From Acidobacteriota bacterium (GTDB lineage: Bacteria > Acidobacteriota > Thermoanaerobaculia > Multivoradales > JAGPDF01): DNA of 46,041 bases. The stretch lies in the NCBI GenBank assembly GCA_012521815.1, contig JAAYLR010000215.1, forward strand, positions 1 through 46,041, read 5' to 3'. The translations under genes and the position numbers were made by a program. Every line of letters starts with the position of its first letter. Position 1 is the first letter of the stretch. The notes beneath the pieces are model-generated. The model was given only the letters and a program-made list of their open reading frames with translations. It searched no databases and had not been told where the DNA came from. This document shows positions 16,742-25,655 of this stretch, piece after piece.

Positions 16742-18070
16742 GTGTCCGGCCCCGGCCCCTCGAGCGTCCACGTCGTCGGCGGCGGCCTCGCCGGCACCGA
16801 GTGCGCCTGGCAGCTCGCCCGCCGCGGGGTGCCGGTGGTGCTCCACGAGATGCGCCCGGAGCGCTCGACGCCGGCCCACCAGACCGGCGATCTCGCCGAG
16901 CTCGTCTGCAGCAACTCGCTGCGGAGCGACGACCCCGACCACCCCGCCGGGCTGCTCAAGCGGGAGATGGAACGGTTCGGCTCGCTCGTCGTCGGCGCCG
17001 CCCGCGCCGCGGCGGTGCCGGCCGGCGGGGCGCTCGCCGTCGACCGGGAGGCGTTCGCCCGCGGCGTGACCACCGCCCTCGCCGCCGCCCCCGGGATCGA
17101 GATCGTCCGCGCCGAGGTCACGGCCCTGCCCGCAGGCGAGGTCGTCATCGCCACCGGTCCGCTCACCTCGCCGGCGATGAGCGCGCTCCTGCAGGAGCTG
17201 CTCGGCGGCGAATGGCTCTACTTCTACGACGCGATCGCCCCGATCGTGGAGGGCGAGACGCTCGACCGGACGCGGCTCTTCCGCGCCTCGCGCTACGGCA
17301 AGGGGTCCGGCGAGGATTACCTCAACTCGCCCCTCGACCGGGAGGGCTACCGCGCCTTCCGCGAGGCGCTCCTCGCGGCCGAGGTGGTGCCGCTGCGCGA
17401 TTTCGAGCAGGCGCTCTTCTTCGAGGGCTGTCTGCCGATCGAAGAGCTCGCCCGGCGCGGCGAGGAGACCCTGCGCTTCGGCCCGCTCAAGCCGGTGGGC
17501 CTGCGCGCCCCGGACGGGAGCCGGCCGTGGGCGGTCGCGCAGCTGCGGCGCGAGGACCTCGCCGAGAGCCAGTACAACCTCGTCGGTTTCCAGTCGCGCC
17601 TGAAGTGGCCCGATCAGCAGCGGGTCCTGCGCCTCCTGCCGGGGCTCGAGCGGGCCGAGTTCGTCCGCCTCGGCCAGATCCACCGGAACACCTTCGTCAA
17701 CTCGCCCCGGCATCTCGACCCGTTCTACCGCCTCCGCGTCGCTCCACGGGTACGCCTCGCCGGCCAGCTGACCGGGGTGGAGGGGTACCTCGAGTCGGCG
17801 GCCACCGGGCTCGCCGCCGCCCTCTACCTCGCCCTCGAGCGCCGGGGCGTGCCGGTCACGCCGCTGCCGGCGTCGACCGCCCTCGGGAGCCTCGCGCGCC
17901 ACCTCACCGCCTCCGATCCCGCGCACTTCCAGCCCGCCAACGTGAACTACGGCCTCTTCCCGCCGCTCGGCACGCGGCTGCCGCGACGGGAACGGCGCGC
18001 CGCCTTCGCCGCACGCGCCCACGCCGACCTCGCGGCCTGGATCGCCGCCCACCCCGGCGTGGCGGCCTGA
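16742..18070 (+). CDS. trmFO: tRNA uracil-54 C5-methyltransferase, folate-dependent (TrmFO)
   Basis: TrmFO makes ribothymidine at position 54 of tRNA, using methylenetetrahydrofolate and FAD. It is 442 aa from a GTG start. The FAD-binding motif VVGGGLAGTE is at 11-20, the ELVCSNSLRSDD motif carries the conserved Cys56, and the second conserved Cys lies in FFEGCLPIEELARRG. The ending NVNYGLFPPL is also characteristic. It sits between the nucleotidase gene and xerC with short gaps. Confidence 0.96.
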   Translation: MSGPGPSSVHVVGGGLAGTECAWQLARRGVPVVLHEMRPERSTPAHQTGDLAELVCSNSLRSDDPDHPAGLLKREMERFGSLVVGAARAAAVPAGGALAVDREAFARGVTTALAAAPGIEIVRAEVTALPAGEVVIATGPLTSPAMSALLQELLGGEWLYFYDAIAPIVEGETLDRTRLFRASRYGKGSGEDYLNSPLDREGYRAFREALLAAEVVPLRDFEQALFFEGCLPIEELARRGEETLRFGPLKPVGLRAPDGSRPWAVAQLRREDLAESQYNLVGFQSRLKWPDQQRVLRLLPGLERAEFVRLGQIHRNTFVNSPRHLDPFYRLRVAPRVRLAGQLTGVEGYLESAATGLAAALYLALERRGVPVTPLPASTALGSLARHLTASDPAHFQPANVNYGLFPPLGTRLPRRERRAAFAARAHADLAAWIAAHPGVAA

Positions 18071-18081
18071 GGAGCGCCCGG

Positions 18082-18999
18082 ATGCGCACCCTCGTCTTCC
18101 GCTACCTCGAGCACCTCGACCGGGAGCGGAACTACTCGCCCCACACGCTGCGCGCCTACGCCGGCGATCTCGACCGGTTCCTCGACTTCCTCGGCACCGA
18201 CTACCTCGGCCGCGATCCCGGAGCGATCCGTCCGGAGGAGGTCGACGCCGCCGCGGTACGCGCCTTCCTCGCCTGGCTCGCCCGGCGCGGCACGAGCCGC
18301 CAGAGCCAGGGGCGGGCGCTCGCCGCGGTGCGGGGGCTCCTGCGCTACGCCTGCCGCTCCGGGGTGCTCACGGTCGACCCCTCCCGGGGGATCCGCGCCC
18401 CGAAGGCCCCGAAGCGGATCCCCGAGCACCTCCGCCCCGGCGAGATCGAGAACCTCCTCGAGGCGCCCGCGGGCGACGAGCCGCTCGCCCGGCGGGACCG
18501 GGCGCTCCTCGAGCTGCTCTACGCCACCGGGCTGCGCGTCTCGGAGCTGGTGAGCCTCGACTGGGGGGATCTCGACCTCGGCCACCGGGTGCTGCGGGTC
18601 GTCGGCAAGGGGCGCAAGGAGCGGATGGTGCCGTTCGGCCGCCCGGCCGCCGAGGCGCTCGCCGCCTGGCGGGAGGTCTGGCCGGAGCGGCTCGCGCCGG
18701 GGAGCGAGGAGGAGGCGGTCTTCCTCAACGCCCGCGGCGGCCGGCTCACCGACCGCTCGGTGCGGCGCCGTCTCGACCGGGCGGTGGCCGCCACCGCGCT
18801 CGCCCGCGGGGTCCACCCGCACGTGCTGCGCCACACCTTCGCCACCCACCTGCTCGAGCGGGGCGCCGACCTGCGGGCGATCCAGGAGCTGCTCGGCCAC
18901 GAGTCGCTCTCGACCACCCAGCGCTACACGCACGTCGACCTCGAGCGCCTGCTCACCGTCCACCGCGAGGCGCACCCGCGCGCCCGCCGCCAGGAGTGA
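18082..18999 (+). CDS. xerC: Tyrosine recombinase XerC
   Basis: A site-specific recombinase of 305 aa that resolves chromosome dimers at dif with XerD. The N-terminal SAM-like domain (LDRERNYSPHTLRAYAGDL) is followed by the catalytic domain. All six catalytic residues are visible: Arg152 (GLRVSEL), Lys176 (GKGRK), His247 and Arg250 (HVLRHTFATHLL), His273 (LLGHESL) and Tyr282 (TTQRYTHV). The ATG at 18082 was chosen over much earlier in-frame starts that lie inside trmFO. The call XerC rather than XerD rests on the trmFO-xerC-hslV context. No dif site was identified in the window. Confidence 0.93.
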   Translation: MRTLVFRYLEHLDRERNYSPHTLRAYAGDLDRFLDFLGTDYLGRDPGAIRPEEVDAAAVRAFLAWLARRGTSRQSQGRALAAVRGLLRYACRSGVLTVDPSRGIRAPKAPKRIPEHLRPGEIENLLEAPAGDEPLARRDRALLELLYATGLRVSELVSLDWGDLDLGHRVLRVVGKGRKERMVPFGRPAAEALAAWREVWPERLAPGSEEEAVFLNARGGRLTDRSVRRRLDRAVAATALARGVHPHVLRHTFATHLLERGADLRAIQELLGHESLSTTQRYTHVDLERLLTVHREAHPRARRQE

Positions 19000-19004
19000 A
19001 CCCC

Positions 19005-19871
19005 GTGCGCATCGCCCTCGTCACCTCGGCCGCGCTGCCCGCCCTCGATCCCGACGACCGGCCGCTCATCCCGGCCTTCGCCGCCCTCGGCGCCCGCGCC
19101 GAGCCGGTGCGCTGGGACGACCCCGCCGCCGTCTGGACCGACTTCGCGGCGGTGCTCCTCCGCTCCCCCTGGGACTACTTCCACCGCCTCGACGAGTTCC
19201 TCGCCTGGTGCGAGCGGACGGCCGCCGCGGTGCCGCTCTTCAACCCGCCCGCGCTGGCGCGCTGGAACCTCGACAAGCGGTACCTCCTCGCCCTCGCCCG
19301 CCAGGGGGCGCCGGTCGTGCCGACCGCCCTCTGCGAAGCCGGAACCCGCACCGACCTCGCCGCCCTCGCCGCCGAGCGGGGCTGGCGGGAGGTGATCCTC
19401 AAGCCCGCCGTCTCGGCCGACTCGTGGGAGACGCTCCACGTGACGCCGGAGCGGTACGCGGAGGGACAGGCGCACCTCGACCGCCTCCTCGCCTCCCGCG
19501 CGATGCTCGTGCAGCCGTTCCTGCCCGCGGTCGAGAGCCACGGCGAGCGCTGTCTCGTCTTCCTCGACGGGGAGTACGCCCACACGATCCGCAAGAACCC
19601 GCTCACCCGCGGGGGGCGGTGGGCGGGGCTGCCCGAGGGGATTCCGGTCACCCCGGAGCCCGCCGAGCGGCGGGCGGCGGAGGCGATCCTCGACCTCGCG
19701 GTTCCGGAACGCCCCCTCTACGCCCGGGTCGACCTCGTACGCGGCGCCGACGGCGCCCCGCTCCTGCTCGAGCTCGAGCTCATCGAACCGACCCTCTTCC
19801 TCGCCCCCCACCCCGGGGCGGCGGACCGGCTCGCGGCGGCACTCCTCCGCCGGGCAGGCCTCGCCGGCTGA
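19005..19871 (+). CDS. ATP-grasp domain protein
   Basis: A 288-aa soluble protein. VLLRSPWDYFHRLDEF, WNLDKRYLLALA, EVILKPAVSADSWET, MLVQPFLPAVE, GERCLVFLDGEYAH and LLLELELIEPTLFL line up with ATP-grasp carboxylate-amine ligases of the RimK/DcsG-like type. Such enzymes join a carboxylate to an amine through an acyl-phosphate; the substrate here is unknown. The GTG at 19005 is preferred because AGGAG lies 8 nt upstream. A GTG at 18996, overlapping the xerC stop, is an alternative adding three residues. It is one of two genes inserted between xerC and hslV relative to B. subtilis. Confidence 0.8.
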   Translation: MRIALVTSAALPALDPDDRPLIPAFAALGARAEPVRWDDPAAVWTDFAAVLLRSPWDYFHRLDEFLAWCERTAAAVPLFNPPALARWNLDKRYLLALARQGAPVVPTALCEAGTRTDLAALAAERGWREVILKPAVSADSWETLHVTPERYAEGQAHLDRLLASRAMLVQPFLPAVESHGERCLVFLDGEYAHTIRKNPLTRGGRWAGLPEGIPVTPEPAERRAAEAILDLAVPERPLYARVDLVRGADGAPLLLELELIEPTLFLAPHPGAADRLAAALLRRAGLAG

Positions 19872-19876
19872 ACCCG

Positions 19877-20395
19877 ATGCCGGACCGGCGCCACCCCGGG
19901 GAGGACGAGGAGCTGCTGCGGGCGGCGCTCCCGGACGTCGAGCCGCTTGGCAAGAGCGCTCCGGAGCGGATCCGGCGGCGACAGAGCACCGGCCGGCGCG
20001 CGCCGGAGCCGGCCCCGCCTCCGCTTCCCGCCGGCTCTTTTCGAGTCGAATGGCAGGGGGAGCGGGTCTCCGGCTGGTGGGGAGAGCTGCCGCCAGCGGC
20101 GCTGGCCGCGCGCACCCCGATCGCCGCCGCGGCTACGCTCGACCTCCACGGCCTCGACCGGGAGGCGGCGCGGGAGCGGCTCGGCCGCTTCCTCGCCGAG
20201 AGCCATCGCGCCCGCCGGCGGGCGGTGCGGGTGATCACCGGCCGGGGCCGGGGACGCGCGGCGGGCGGGGTACTCCAGCGCGAGGTCCCCGGCTGGCTCG
20301 CCGCCCCGCCGCTCGCCGCCTGGGTCCTCGCCTTCGCCTCGGCCCCCGCGTCGGAGGGGGGCGCCGGCGCGCTCCGGATCCTGCTGCGCTCCTGA
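19877..20395 (+). CDS. Smr-domain protein
   Basis: A 172-aa protein. The first 80 residues are charged and proline-rich, and the C-terminal half is an Smr (small MutS-related) domain: [16 protein letters not shown] near 93-108 and [16 protein letters not shown] near 121-136. The LDxHG and HGxG-like (here TGRGRG) motifs define the fold; Smr domains are often nucleases. The ATG is 6 nt after the ATP-grasp stop. The start is set by this ATG, since the open frame extends backwards through the previous gene without similarity. The physiological target is unknown. Confidence 0.8.
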   Translation: MPDRRHPGEDEELLRAALPDVEPLGKSAPERIRRRQSTGRRAPEPAPPPLPAGSFRVEWQGERVSGWWGELPPAALAARTPIAAAATLDLHGLDREAARERLGRFLAESHRARRRAVRVITGRGRGRAAGGVLQREVPGWLAAPPLAAWVLAFASAPASEGGAGALRILLRS

Positions 20396-20416
20396 GCGCC
20401 CGCGCCCGGAGGCCGT

Positions 20417-20425
20417 TGCTATGAT
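20417..20425 (+). promoter_or_regulatory. Extended -10 promoter for hslVU, likely leaderless
   Basis: TGC-TATGAT is a near-ideal extended -10 and ends 7 nt before the GTG at 20433. The ATG ATG at 20421-20426, which could also be read as a start, lies inside the element and so would not be transcribed from it. This supports the GTG as the real hslV start. Confidence 0.5.
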
Positions 20426-20432
20426 GCCGGCC

Positions 20433-20972
20433 GTGTCCACCCCCCTCCACTCCACCACCGTGCTGCTCGTCCGGCGGAACGGCGCGGTCTGCCTCGCGAG
20501 CGACGGGCAGGTGACGCTCGGCAACACCGTGCTCAAGCGCGGAGCGAGCAAGGTGAAGCGGGCCGGCGGCGGCAAGGTGCTGGTCGGCTTCGCCGGCGGC
20601 GCCGCCGACGGCCTCGCGCTCTTCACCCGCTTCGAGGCGAAGCTCGACGAGTACCGCGGCAACCTCGAGCGGGCGGTCGTCGAGCTGGCCAAGGACTGGC
20701 GGACCGACCGGATGCTGCGGCAGCTCGAGGCGATGATGATCGTCGCCGACCGCGAGAAGAGCTACCTCGTCTCCGGCACCGGCGACCTCCTCCAGCCCGA
20801 CGAGGACGGCCTGCTCGCGGTCGGCTCCGGCGGTCCGTACGCGCTCGCCGCCGCCCGCGCCCTCGTCCGCCACACCGAGCTGCCGGCGCGCGCGATCGCC
20901 GAGGCGGCGCTCGGGATCGCCGCCGGGATCTGCATCTACACCAACGACCGCCTCACCATCGAGGAGCTGTGA
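20433..20972 (+). CDS. hslV: ATP-dependent protease proteolytic subunit HslV (ClpQ)
   Basis: This is the peptidase of the HslUV (ClpYQ) proteasome-like complex in the cytosol. From the GTG it is 179 aa. The catalytic Thr exposed by processing is expected at Thr8 in [13 protein letters not shown]. Other family marks are [40 protein letters not shown] and [14 protein letters not shown]. An ATG at 20421 with a GGAGG site is the alternative start. Its stop overlaps the hslU GTG (GTGA, 20969-20972). Confidence 0.95.
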   Translation: MSTPLHSTTVLLVRRNGAVCLASDGQVTLGNTVLKRGASKVKRAGGGKVLVGFAGGAADGLALFTRFEAKLDEYRGNLERAVVELAKDWRTDRMLRQLEAMMIVADREKSYLVSGTGDLLQPDEDGLLAVGSGGPYALAAARALVRHTELPARAIAEAALGIAAGICIYTNDRLTIEEL

Positions 20973-22339
20973 GCGCGGGCGCCGGAACCCCCGTGGCGCT
21001 GGAGGAGCTCACCCCGCGCCAGATCGTCGCCGAGCTCGACCGCCACGTCGTCGGCCAGGCGGCGGCGAAGCGGGCGGTGGCGATCGCGCTGCGCAACCGC
21101 TGGCGGCGGCAGCGGCTCCCGCCCGAGGTGGCCGAGGAGATCCTGCCGAAGAACATCCTGATGATCGGCCCCACCGGCGTCGGGAAGACCGAGATCGCCC
21201 GGCGGCTCGCCAAGCTCGCGCGGGCACCGTTCGTGAAGGTCGAGGCGAGCAAGTTCACCGAGGTCGGCTACGTCGGGCGCGACTGCGAGGCGATGGTGCG
21301 CGACCTGATGGAGATGGCGGTGGCGATGGTGCGCGAGGAGCGGCGCGTCGCGGTGCGCCCGAAGGCCGCGGCGCGGGCCGAGGAGCGGCTGCTCGCCCTC
21401 CTCCTGCCGCCGACCCCGGCGCCGGGCGCCGTCACCACCTCCGCCCCGGTGGCCGAGGAGCCGTCGGCCACCCGCGAGAAGCTCCGCGAGCGGCTCCGCA
21501 GCGGCAGCCTCGACGACCGGCCGGTCGAGATCGAGGTGGACGACCGCTCGGGCCCGAGCCTCGAGATGATCGGCCCGCAGGGGATCGAGGAGGTCGGGAT
21601 CAACCTGAAGGAGATGATCCCCGGCTTCTTCGGCCGCAAGAGCCGGATCCGGGTCACCGTCGCCGAGGCGCGCGAGCTGCTCGAACAGGAGGAGGCCGAC
21701 GCCCTCATCGACCGCCAGCAGGTCGCCCGCGACGCCCGCCACCGGGTCGAGCAGGCGGGGATCATCTTCCTCGACGAGATCGACAAGATCGCCGGCCGCG
21801 AGCGCGGCCACGGCCCCGACGTCTCGCGCGAAGGGGTGCAGCGCGACCTCCTGCCGATCGTCGAGGGGACGACGGTGGCGACCAAGCACGGGCCGGTGCG
21901 CACCGACCACATCCTCTTCATCGCCGCCGGCGCCTTCCACATCGCCAAGCCGTCGGACCTGATCCCCGAGCTCCAGGGACGCTTCCCGATCCGGGTCGAG
22001 CTCGAGGCCCTCGGCGAGGCGGAGTTCCTGCGCATCCTCGTCGAGCCCGAGGCGTCGCTCACCCGGCAGTACACGGCGCTGCTCTCGACCGAGGGGGTGA
22101 CGCTGCGCTTCACCGACGGCGCGATCGCCGCGCTCGCCCGGCTCGCGGTGGAGGTCAACGCCGCGACCGAGAACATCGGCGCCCGCCGCCTCGCCACGCT
22201 GCTCGAACGCCTCCTCGAGGAGATCTCCTTCGCCGCCCCCGACATGGCCGGCGTCGAGCTGGAGATCGACGAGGGGTACGTGAGCCGGGCGCTCGCCGGG
22301 ATCGCCGAGAACCAGGACCTCTCCCGCTATGTGCTCTGA
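20969..22339 (+). CDS. hslU: ATP-dependent protease ATPase subunit HslU (ClpY)
   Basis: The AAA+ unfoldase that feeds substrates to HslV. It is 456 aa. Walker A is GPTGVGKT (67-74) and Walker [11 protein letters not shown] (about 265-274). The beginning [16 protein letters not shown], the central I-domain, the arginine-finger region ([12 protein letters not shown]) and the C-terminus ending LSRYVL, which docks into HslV, all fit the family. The GTG start overlaps the hslV stop. The next gene begins 11 nt before its stop. Confidence 0.96.
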   Translation: MSAGAGTPVALEELTPRQIVAELDRHVVGQAAAKRAVAIALRNRWRRQRLPPEVAEEILPKNILMIGPTGVGKTEIARRLAKLARAPFVKVEASKFTEVGYVGRDCEAMVRDLMEMAVAMVREERRVAVRPKAAARAEERLLALLLPPTPAPGAVTTSAPVAEEPSATREKLRERLRSGSLDDRPVEIEVDDRSGPSLEMIGPQGIEEVGINLKEMIPGFFGRKSRIRVTVAEARELLEQEEADALIDRQQVARDARHRVEQAGIIFLDEIDKIAGRERGHGPDVSREGVQRDLLPIVEGTTVATKHGPVRTDHILFIAAGAFHIAKPSDLIPELQGRFPIRVELEALGEAEFLRILVEPEASLTRQYTALLSTEGVTLRFTDGAIAALARLAVEVNAATENIGARRLATLLERLLEEISFAAPDMAGVELEIDEGYVSRALAGIAENQDLSRYVL

Positions 22340-23393
22340 GCGCCACCCGTCCCGCCGCCTCCTGCTCCTCCTCGCGACCCTCCTGCCGCTCGCCGCCGCC
22401 TGCGGCAAGAAGGGGGATCCGCTGCCGCCGCCGCGCGCGGTGCCGGCCCGCGCCGAGCAGCTCACGGTGCGGCAGCGCGGGGCCGAGCTCCTCCTCGACT
22501 TCCCCTATCCGCAGACCACGGTGGCCGGTCTCGCCCTCGGCGGGATCCACGCCGTCGAGGTCGAAGAGGCGGTGCGGCCCGCGCCCCCCGAGGGGCAGCC
22601 GCTCGCCGTCGACGGCCGGGAGTTCGCGGCGGTGGCCAGGCCGCTCCTGAAGCTCGCCGAGAGCGAGCTGCGCGGCGCTACCTCGGGCGACCGGATCGTC
22701 CTCCGCTTCCGGCTCCCCGAGCCGCTTCCCGAGCCGCCCGCGGCCCGCTTCTACGCGGTGCGCACCCAGGGACCGAAGGGGGAGTGGTCGGATCGCTCGG
22801 CGCTTGCGGGGATCGTCCCCCGCGAGCCCCCGGCTCCGCCGCAGCCGCTCCAGCTCACGGCCCGGGCCGAGGGGATCGAGATCGCCTGGGGAGAGGTGGC
22901 GGGGGCCGCCGGCTACCACGTCTACCGCCGGGAGGCGGCCTCGCCCGTCTACGGCGCCCCGCTCCACGCGGCCAGCGCCGGGGAGCGCACCTTCCTCGAC
23001 ACCGGAGTGCGGCACGATGGCCGCTACGTCTACACCGTCTGCACGCTGGCCGCTCGCGAGCCGGTCATCGAGAGCGCCCCGGCGGGCGAGCGGGAGCTTC
23101 TCTACGAGGACCGTTTCCCGCCCCCGCCGCCGGCCGGGCTCACGGCGCTGCCGCTCGCCGGCGCTGCCCGGCTCCTCTGGGAGGCGAGCCCGGCCCCCGA
23201 TCTGGCTGGCTACCTCGTCTACCGGCGGGATCCGGCGGGCGAGCTCCGCCTCCTGACCCCGGCGCCGATCACCGCCCACGAGTTCCTCGACAGCGGCCTC
23301 GCGGCCGGCTTCACCTTCTCCTGGCGGGTCACCGCGATCGACACCCAGGGGAACGAGGGCGAGCCGGCCGCGGTCGAGCTCGCCCTCCCGTGA
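22329..23393 (+). CDS. Lipoprotein with two fibronectin type III-like domains
   Basis: A 354-aa lipoprotein. The signal peptide ends in lipobox LAAAC (Cys25), and the mature start [11 protein letters not shown] resembles the CGxKGPL beginning of LptM/YifL lipoproteins. After a beta-rich segment there are two FN3-like modules at about 170-255 and 258-354 ([10 protein letters not shown] and [11 protein letters not shown] strands, each followed by a T/S-W-rich strand). The function is unknown; it may be an outer-membrane-associated adhesion or assembly factor. It overlaps hslU by 11 nt at the start and dapF by 4 nt at the end, so it is embedded in the operon. Confidence 0.78.
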   Translation: MCSERHPSRRLLLLLATLLPLAAACGKKGDPLPPPRAVPARAEQLTVRQRGAELLLDFPYPQTTVAGLALGGIHAVEVEEAVRPAPPEGQPLAVDGREFAAVARPLLKLAESELRGATSGDRIVLRFRLPEPLPEPPAARFYAVRTQGPKGEWSDRSALAGIVPREPPAPPQPLQLTARAEGIEIAWGEVAGAAGYHVYRREAASPVYGAPLHAASAGERTFLDTGVRHDGRYVYTVCTLAAREPVIESAPAGERELLYEDRFPPPPPAGLTALPLAGAARLLWEASPAPDLAGYLVYRRDPAGELRLLTPAPITAHEFLDSGLAAGFTFSWRVTAIDTQGNEGEPAAVELALP

Positions 23394-24226
23394 GCCGCCT
23401 CTACCGCCTCTCGGGCGCCGGCAACGACTTCCTCGCGCTCGCCGCGCCGGCGGCCGCCCCCCCGGCGGCGACGATCGCCGCCTGGTGCCGGCGCGGCCTC
23501 TCCCTCGGGGCGGACGGGCTCTTCGCGCTCCACCGCGACGGCGACGCCGTCCGGATGGAGTACTGGAACGCCGACGGCTTCCCGGCACGGCTCTGTCTCA
23601 ACGGCACCCGCTGCGCGGCCCGCCTCGCCTTCCACCTCGGCTGGGGCGCGGCCGAGGTCGAGATCCGGACCGGCGCCGGGCCGATCCGCGCCCGGGAGGT
23701 CCCGGGGGCACCGGCCGAGATCGCGCTCGTCCTCCCGGCCCCGGAGCGGCAGCACCGTCCCCTCGCCCCGGAGGTTGCCGGCACGCGGTGCGCGGGGTGG
23801 CTCGTGGACGCGGGCGTCCCGCACTTCGTCCTCCCCTGGCCCGAACCGCTCGGCGCGGCGCCGGTCGCCACCCTCGGCGCCGCGCTCCGGCGCCATTACG
23901 CCTTCGGCCCCGGCGGCACGAACGTCGACTTCGTCCGCTTTCCCGACCCCCACCGCCTCGAGATCCGGAGCTTCGAGCGCGGGGTGGAGGCCGAGACCCT
24001 CGCCTGCGGCACCGGCGTCCTCGCCGCGGTCGCCGCCGGGCTCGCGCAGGGTGCCCTCGAGCTCCCGGTGCGGGCGCTCACCCAGGGCGGCTGCGAGCTC
24101 GCGATCGCCCGCGAAGCCCCCGGCCCGCCCCCCCTCTGGACCCTCACCGGCGACGCCCGCCTCCTCGCCACCCTCGAACCGACCCCGGAAGCCACCCGGC
24201 TCCCCCCACCCCCGGCCTGGTCGTAG
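23390..24226 (+). CDS. dapF: Diaminopimelate epimerase
   Basis: Converts LL- to meso-diaminopimelate for lysine and peptidoglycan synthesis. It is 278 aa from a GTG that overlaps the previous stop (GTGA). The beginning RLSGAGNDF is conserved. The two catalytic cysteines are Cys69 in LCLNGTRCAA and Cys206 in ETLACGTGVLAA. The first motif deviates from the usual CGNGxRC by having Leu after the Cys. The C-terminal 20 residues are proline-rich and extra. It is the last gene of the long plus-strand run and is followed by a hairpin cluster. Confidence 0.85.
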   Translation: MSRLYRLSGAGNDFLALAAPAAAPPAATIAAWCRRGLSLGADGLFALHRDGDAVRMEYWNADGFPARLCLNGTRCAARLAFHLGWGAAEVEIRTGAGPIRAREVPGAPAEIALVLPAPERQHRPLAPEVAGTRCAGWLVDAGVPHFVLPWPEPLGAAPVATLGAALRRHYAFGPGGTNVDFVRFPDPHRLEIRSFERGVEAETLACGTGVLAAVAAGLAQGALELPVRALTQGGCELAIAREAPGPPPLWTLTGDARLLATLEPTPEATRLPPPPAWS

Positions 24227-24237
24227 CACCCTTCCCA

Positions 24238-24290
24238 GGGTGCCAGGCGATTTGCGGACGGCACCCCCGAAGGTGCCAGCCGATTTGCAG
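24238..24290 (+). repeat. Tandem copies of the GGTGCCAGSCGATYTGCRG repeat
   Basis: GGGTGCCAGGCGATTTGCGG at 24238-24257 is followed 33 nt later by a diverged copy, GGTGCCAGCCGATTTGCAG, ending at 24290. A third copy (GGGTGCCAGGCGATCTGCGG, 19 of 20 bases identical) is at 32340-32359. The copies sit at the two ends of the accessory region. Confidence 0.6.
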
Positions 24291-24357
24291 CCGCCCTTCG
24301 GCTGCAAGGTTGGCGGGGGGATTGCTGAGGAGTCAGCGATCAGCCCCCTTTGGGCTG
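24285..24357. terminator. Cluster of three hairpins between convergent dapF and the DUF2142 gene
   Basis: The hairpins are TTGCAGCCG/CGGCTGCAA (9-bp stem, 5-nt loop, 24285-24307), GCTGA/TCAGC (24324-24337) and CAGCCC/GGGCTG (24341-24357). They fill the gap between the convergent genes and could terminate both. No T-run follows, so Rho-independent action is uncertain. Confidence 0.5.
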
Positions 24358-24365
24358 AACGCTGG

Positions 24366-25655
24366 CTAGGTACCCGCGTATGCCAAATGGAGCGCTCGAA
24401 GCCCGGCGAGACACACGACAACCGCGCCAACGAAGCTGAGGGTCACCATTCGCCTCGGGGACCCCACCGGCCGGCGAGCCAATCGCTCGATCCCCAGCCC
24501 GGCGAGAGCGCTCGCCGGACCGATCGCCGGAAACAGAAGCCGACCCTGTGGTTGCCAGTCGGTGGTGGTCATGTAGACGAGGAGTAACGCGAAGGCCCCG
24601 CCAGCCGCGGCGAGACACGCGACACCCGCCACGGTTCTGCCTCTCAGTGCCGCCCACACCCCCGCGGCGAGAGCGGTCGCCGGAAACAGGAACCAAGCGT
24701 ACAGCGGAATGGGAAGGTGCACGTTGAACCAACCGAGCTTCGCCCACGTTCCGAGCCAGAGGGTGACGAGCCAACCCGGTTCGGTGATGAGAGCGCCGGG
24801 TGAGCCGCCGCCCCCCCCCCACGAGGGAGGCACGGCGTGCCCGAGAGGGATGCCGCGGGTCGCTTGGTAGAAGAGCAGGGCCGAGAGCATCGCGAGCCAG
24901 GCCGCTCCCGTGACGGCTGCGATCCGGCGGCGAGGCCAACGAGTCGCGACGACCATCAACGGAAAGAACAGGAAGGCCGCCGTTAGCTTGGCCCAAAGTG
25001 CGAGCCCGCAGAAACCGGCGGCGAGGAGTAACAGGGAGTCGGAACGGCGGCGGTTCGATTCGAGTACCAGCGCGAAGGCGAGAGTCGAGAGGCTGATGAC
25101 AGCGGCGTCGTTGTTGAAGGTCCCGAACGAGAAGATCACCTGTGGCGTGAGCCCGACCAGAAAGAACGCGGCCGAGCCTGCACTGACTTCCCGGACCATC
25201 GCTCCGGCACAACTCCAGAGGGCCGGGACGAACAGGACGGCCCAGAAGCAGCTCACCAGACGAGGAGGCCACCATCCTCTCGACCCGACTGCGCCATCCA
25301 CGTACCGCTTCGGCGGCTGACTGAAGTCGAACTCCGCAGATCGGTGGAGCTCGGGCAGGGGCCTCCGGTGCTGCGAAACCCGGACCACCGCCGCAGTGAG
25401 AGCGTAAGCCAGTGGTGGCTGGTGGAGTTCGTAGGCGACCTCCCCCGGGCTTCCCGGTACCGCAGGGATCTGCTCCGTCTCGAGGAGGAGTCGCAGGTAC
25501 TCCAGGTGTGCCGGCTCGTCCGGAGCCTCGCCGAGCGGTGTGAGCCTCGAGTAGGCTAGCGCCAGGGCGACGAAAGCTACGACTCCGAAGAGGAGCCAGC
25601 CAGATTTCTCGGGCAAGATGGAGCCCAACGCCCGATAGAATGGCCGCTCAGTCAC
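24366..25655 (-). CDS. DUF2142-type GT-C multispanning membrane protein
   Basis: A 429-aa protein with about 9-11 hydrophobic segments. The first periplasmic loop carries GEAPDEPAHLEY, an acidic motif as in GT-C glycosyltransferases. ELHQPPLAYAL and the late QGRLLFPAIGP segment are typical of DUF2142. It is likely involved in polyprenyl-linked sugar transfer to surface glycans; the substrate is unknown. The GTG start overlaps the stop of the upstream secreted protein (GTGA, 25652-25655). It contains a run of ten G on the coding strand (24811-24820). Base composition is lower in G+C than the neighbouring housekeeping genes, suggesting transfer. Confidence 0.78.
   Translation of the reverse strand: MTERPFYRALGSILPEKSGWLLFGVVAFVALALAYSRLTPLGEAPDEPAHLEYLRLLLETEQIPAVPGSPGEVAYELHQPPLAYALTAAVVRVSQHRRPLPELHRSAEFDFSQPPKRYVDGAVGSRGWWPPRLVSCFWAVLFVPALWSCAGAMVREVSAGSAAFFLVGLTPQVIFSFGTFNNDAAVISLSTLAFALVLESNRRRSDSLLLLAAGFCGLALWAKLTAAFLFFPLMVVATRWPRRRIAAVTGAAWLAMLSALLFYQATRGIPLGHAVPPSWGGGGGSPGALITEPGWLVTLWLGTWAKLGWFNVHLPIPLYAWFLFPATALAAGVWAALRGRTVAGVACLAAAGGAFALLLVYMTTTDWQPQGRLLFPAIGPASALAGLGIERLARRPVGSPRRMVTLSFVGAVVVCLAGLRALHLAYAGT
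24811..24820. repeat. Homopolymer C10 (G10 on the coding strand) within the DUF2142 gene
   Basis: Ten consecutive C on the plus strand encode part of the SWGGGGGSPG stretch. A one-base slip would shift the frame and truncate the protein after about two-thirds of its length. Confidence 0.9.

Noticed and set aside
24227-24600. C-terminal extension of dapF or a small gene through the repeat region (VPGDLRTAPPKVPADL)
   Set aside because: dapF has a clear stop at 24226. The downstream open frame is in another phase, has no start with a ribosome-binding site and consists of the repeat and hairpins.
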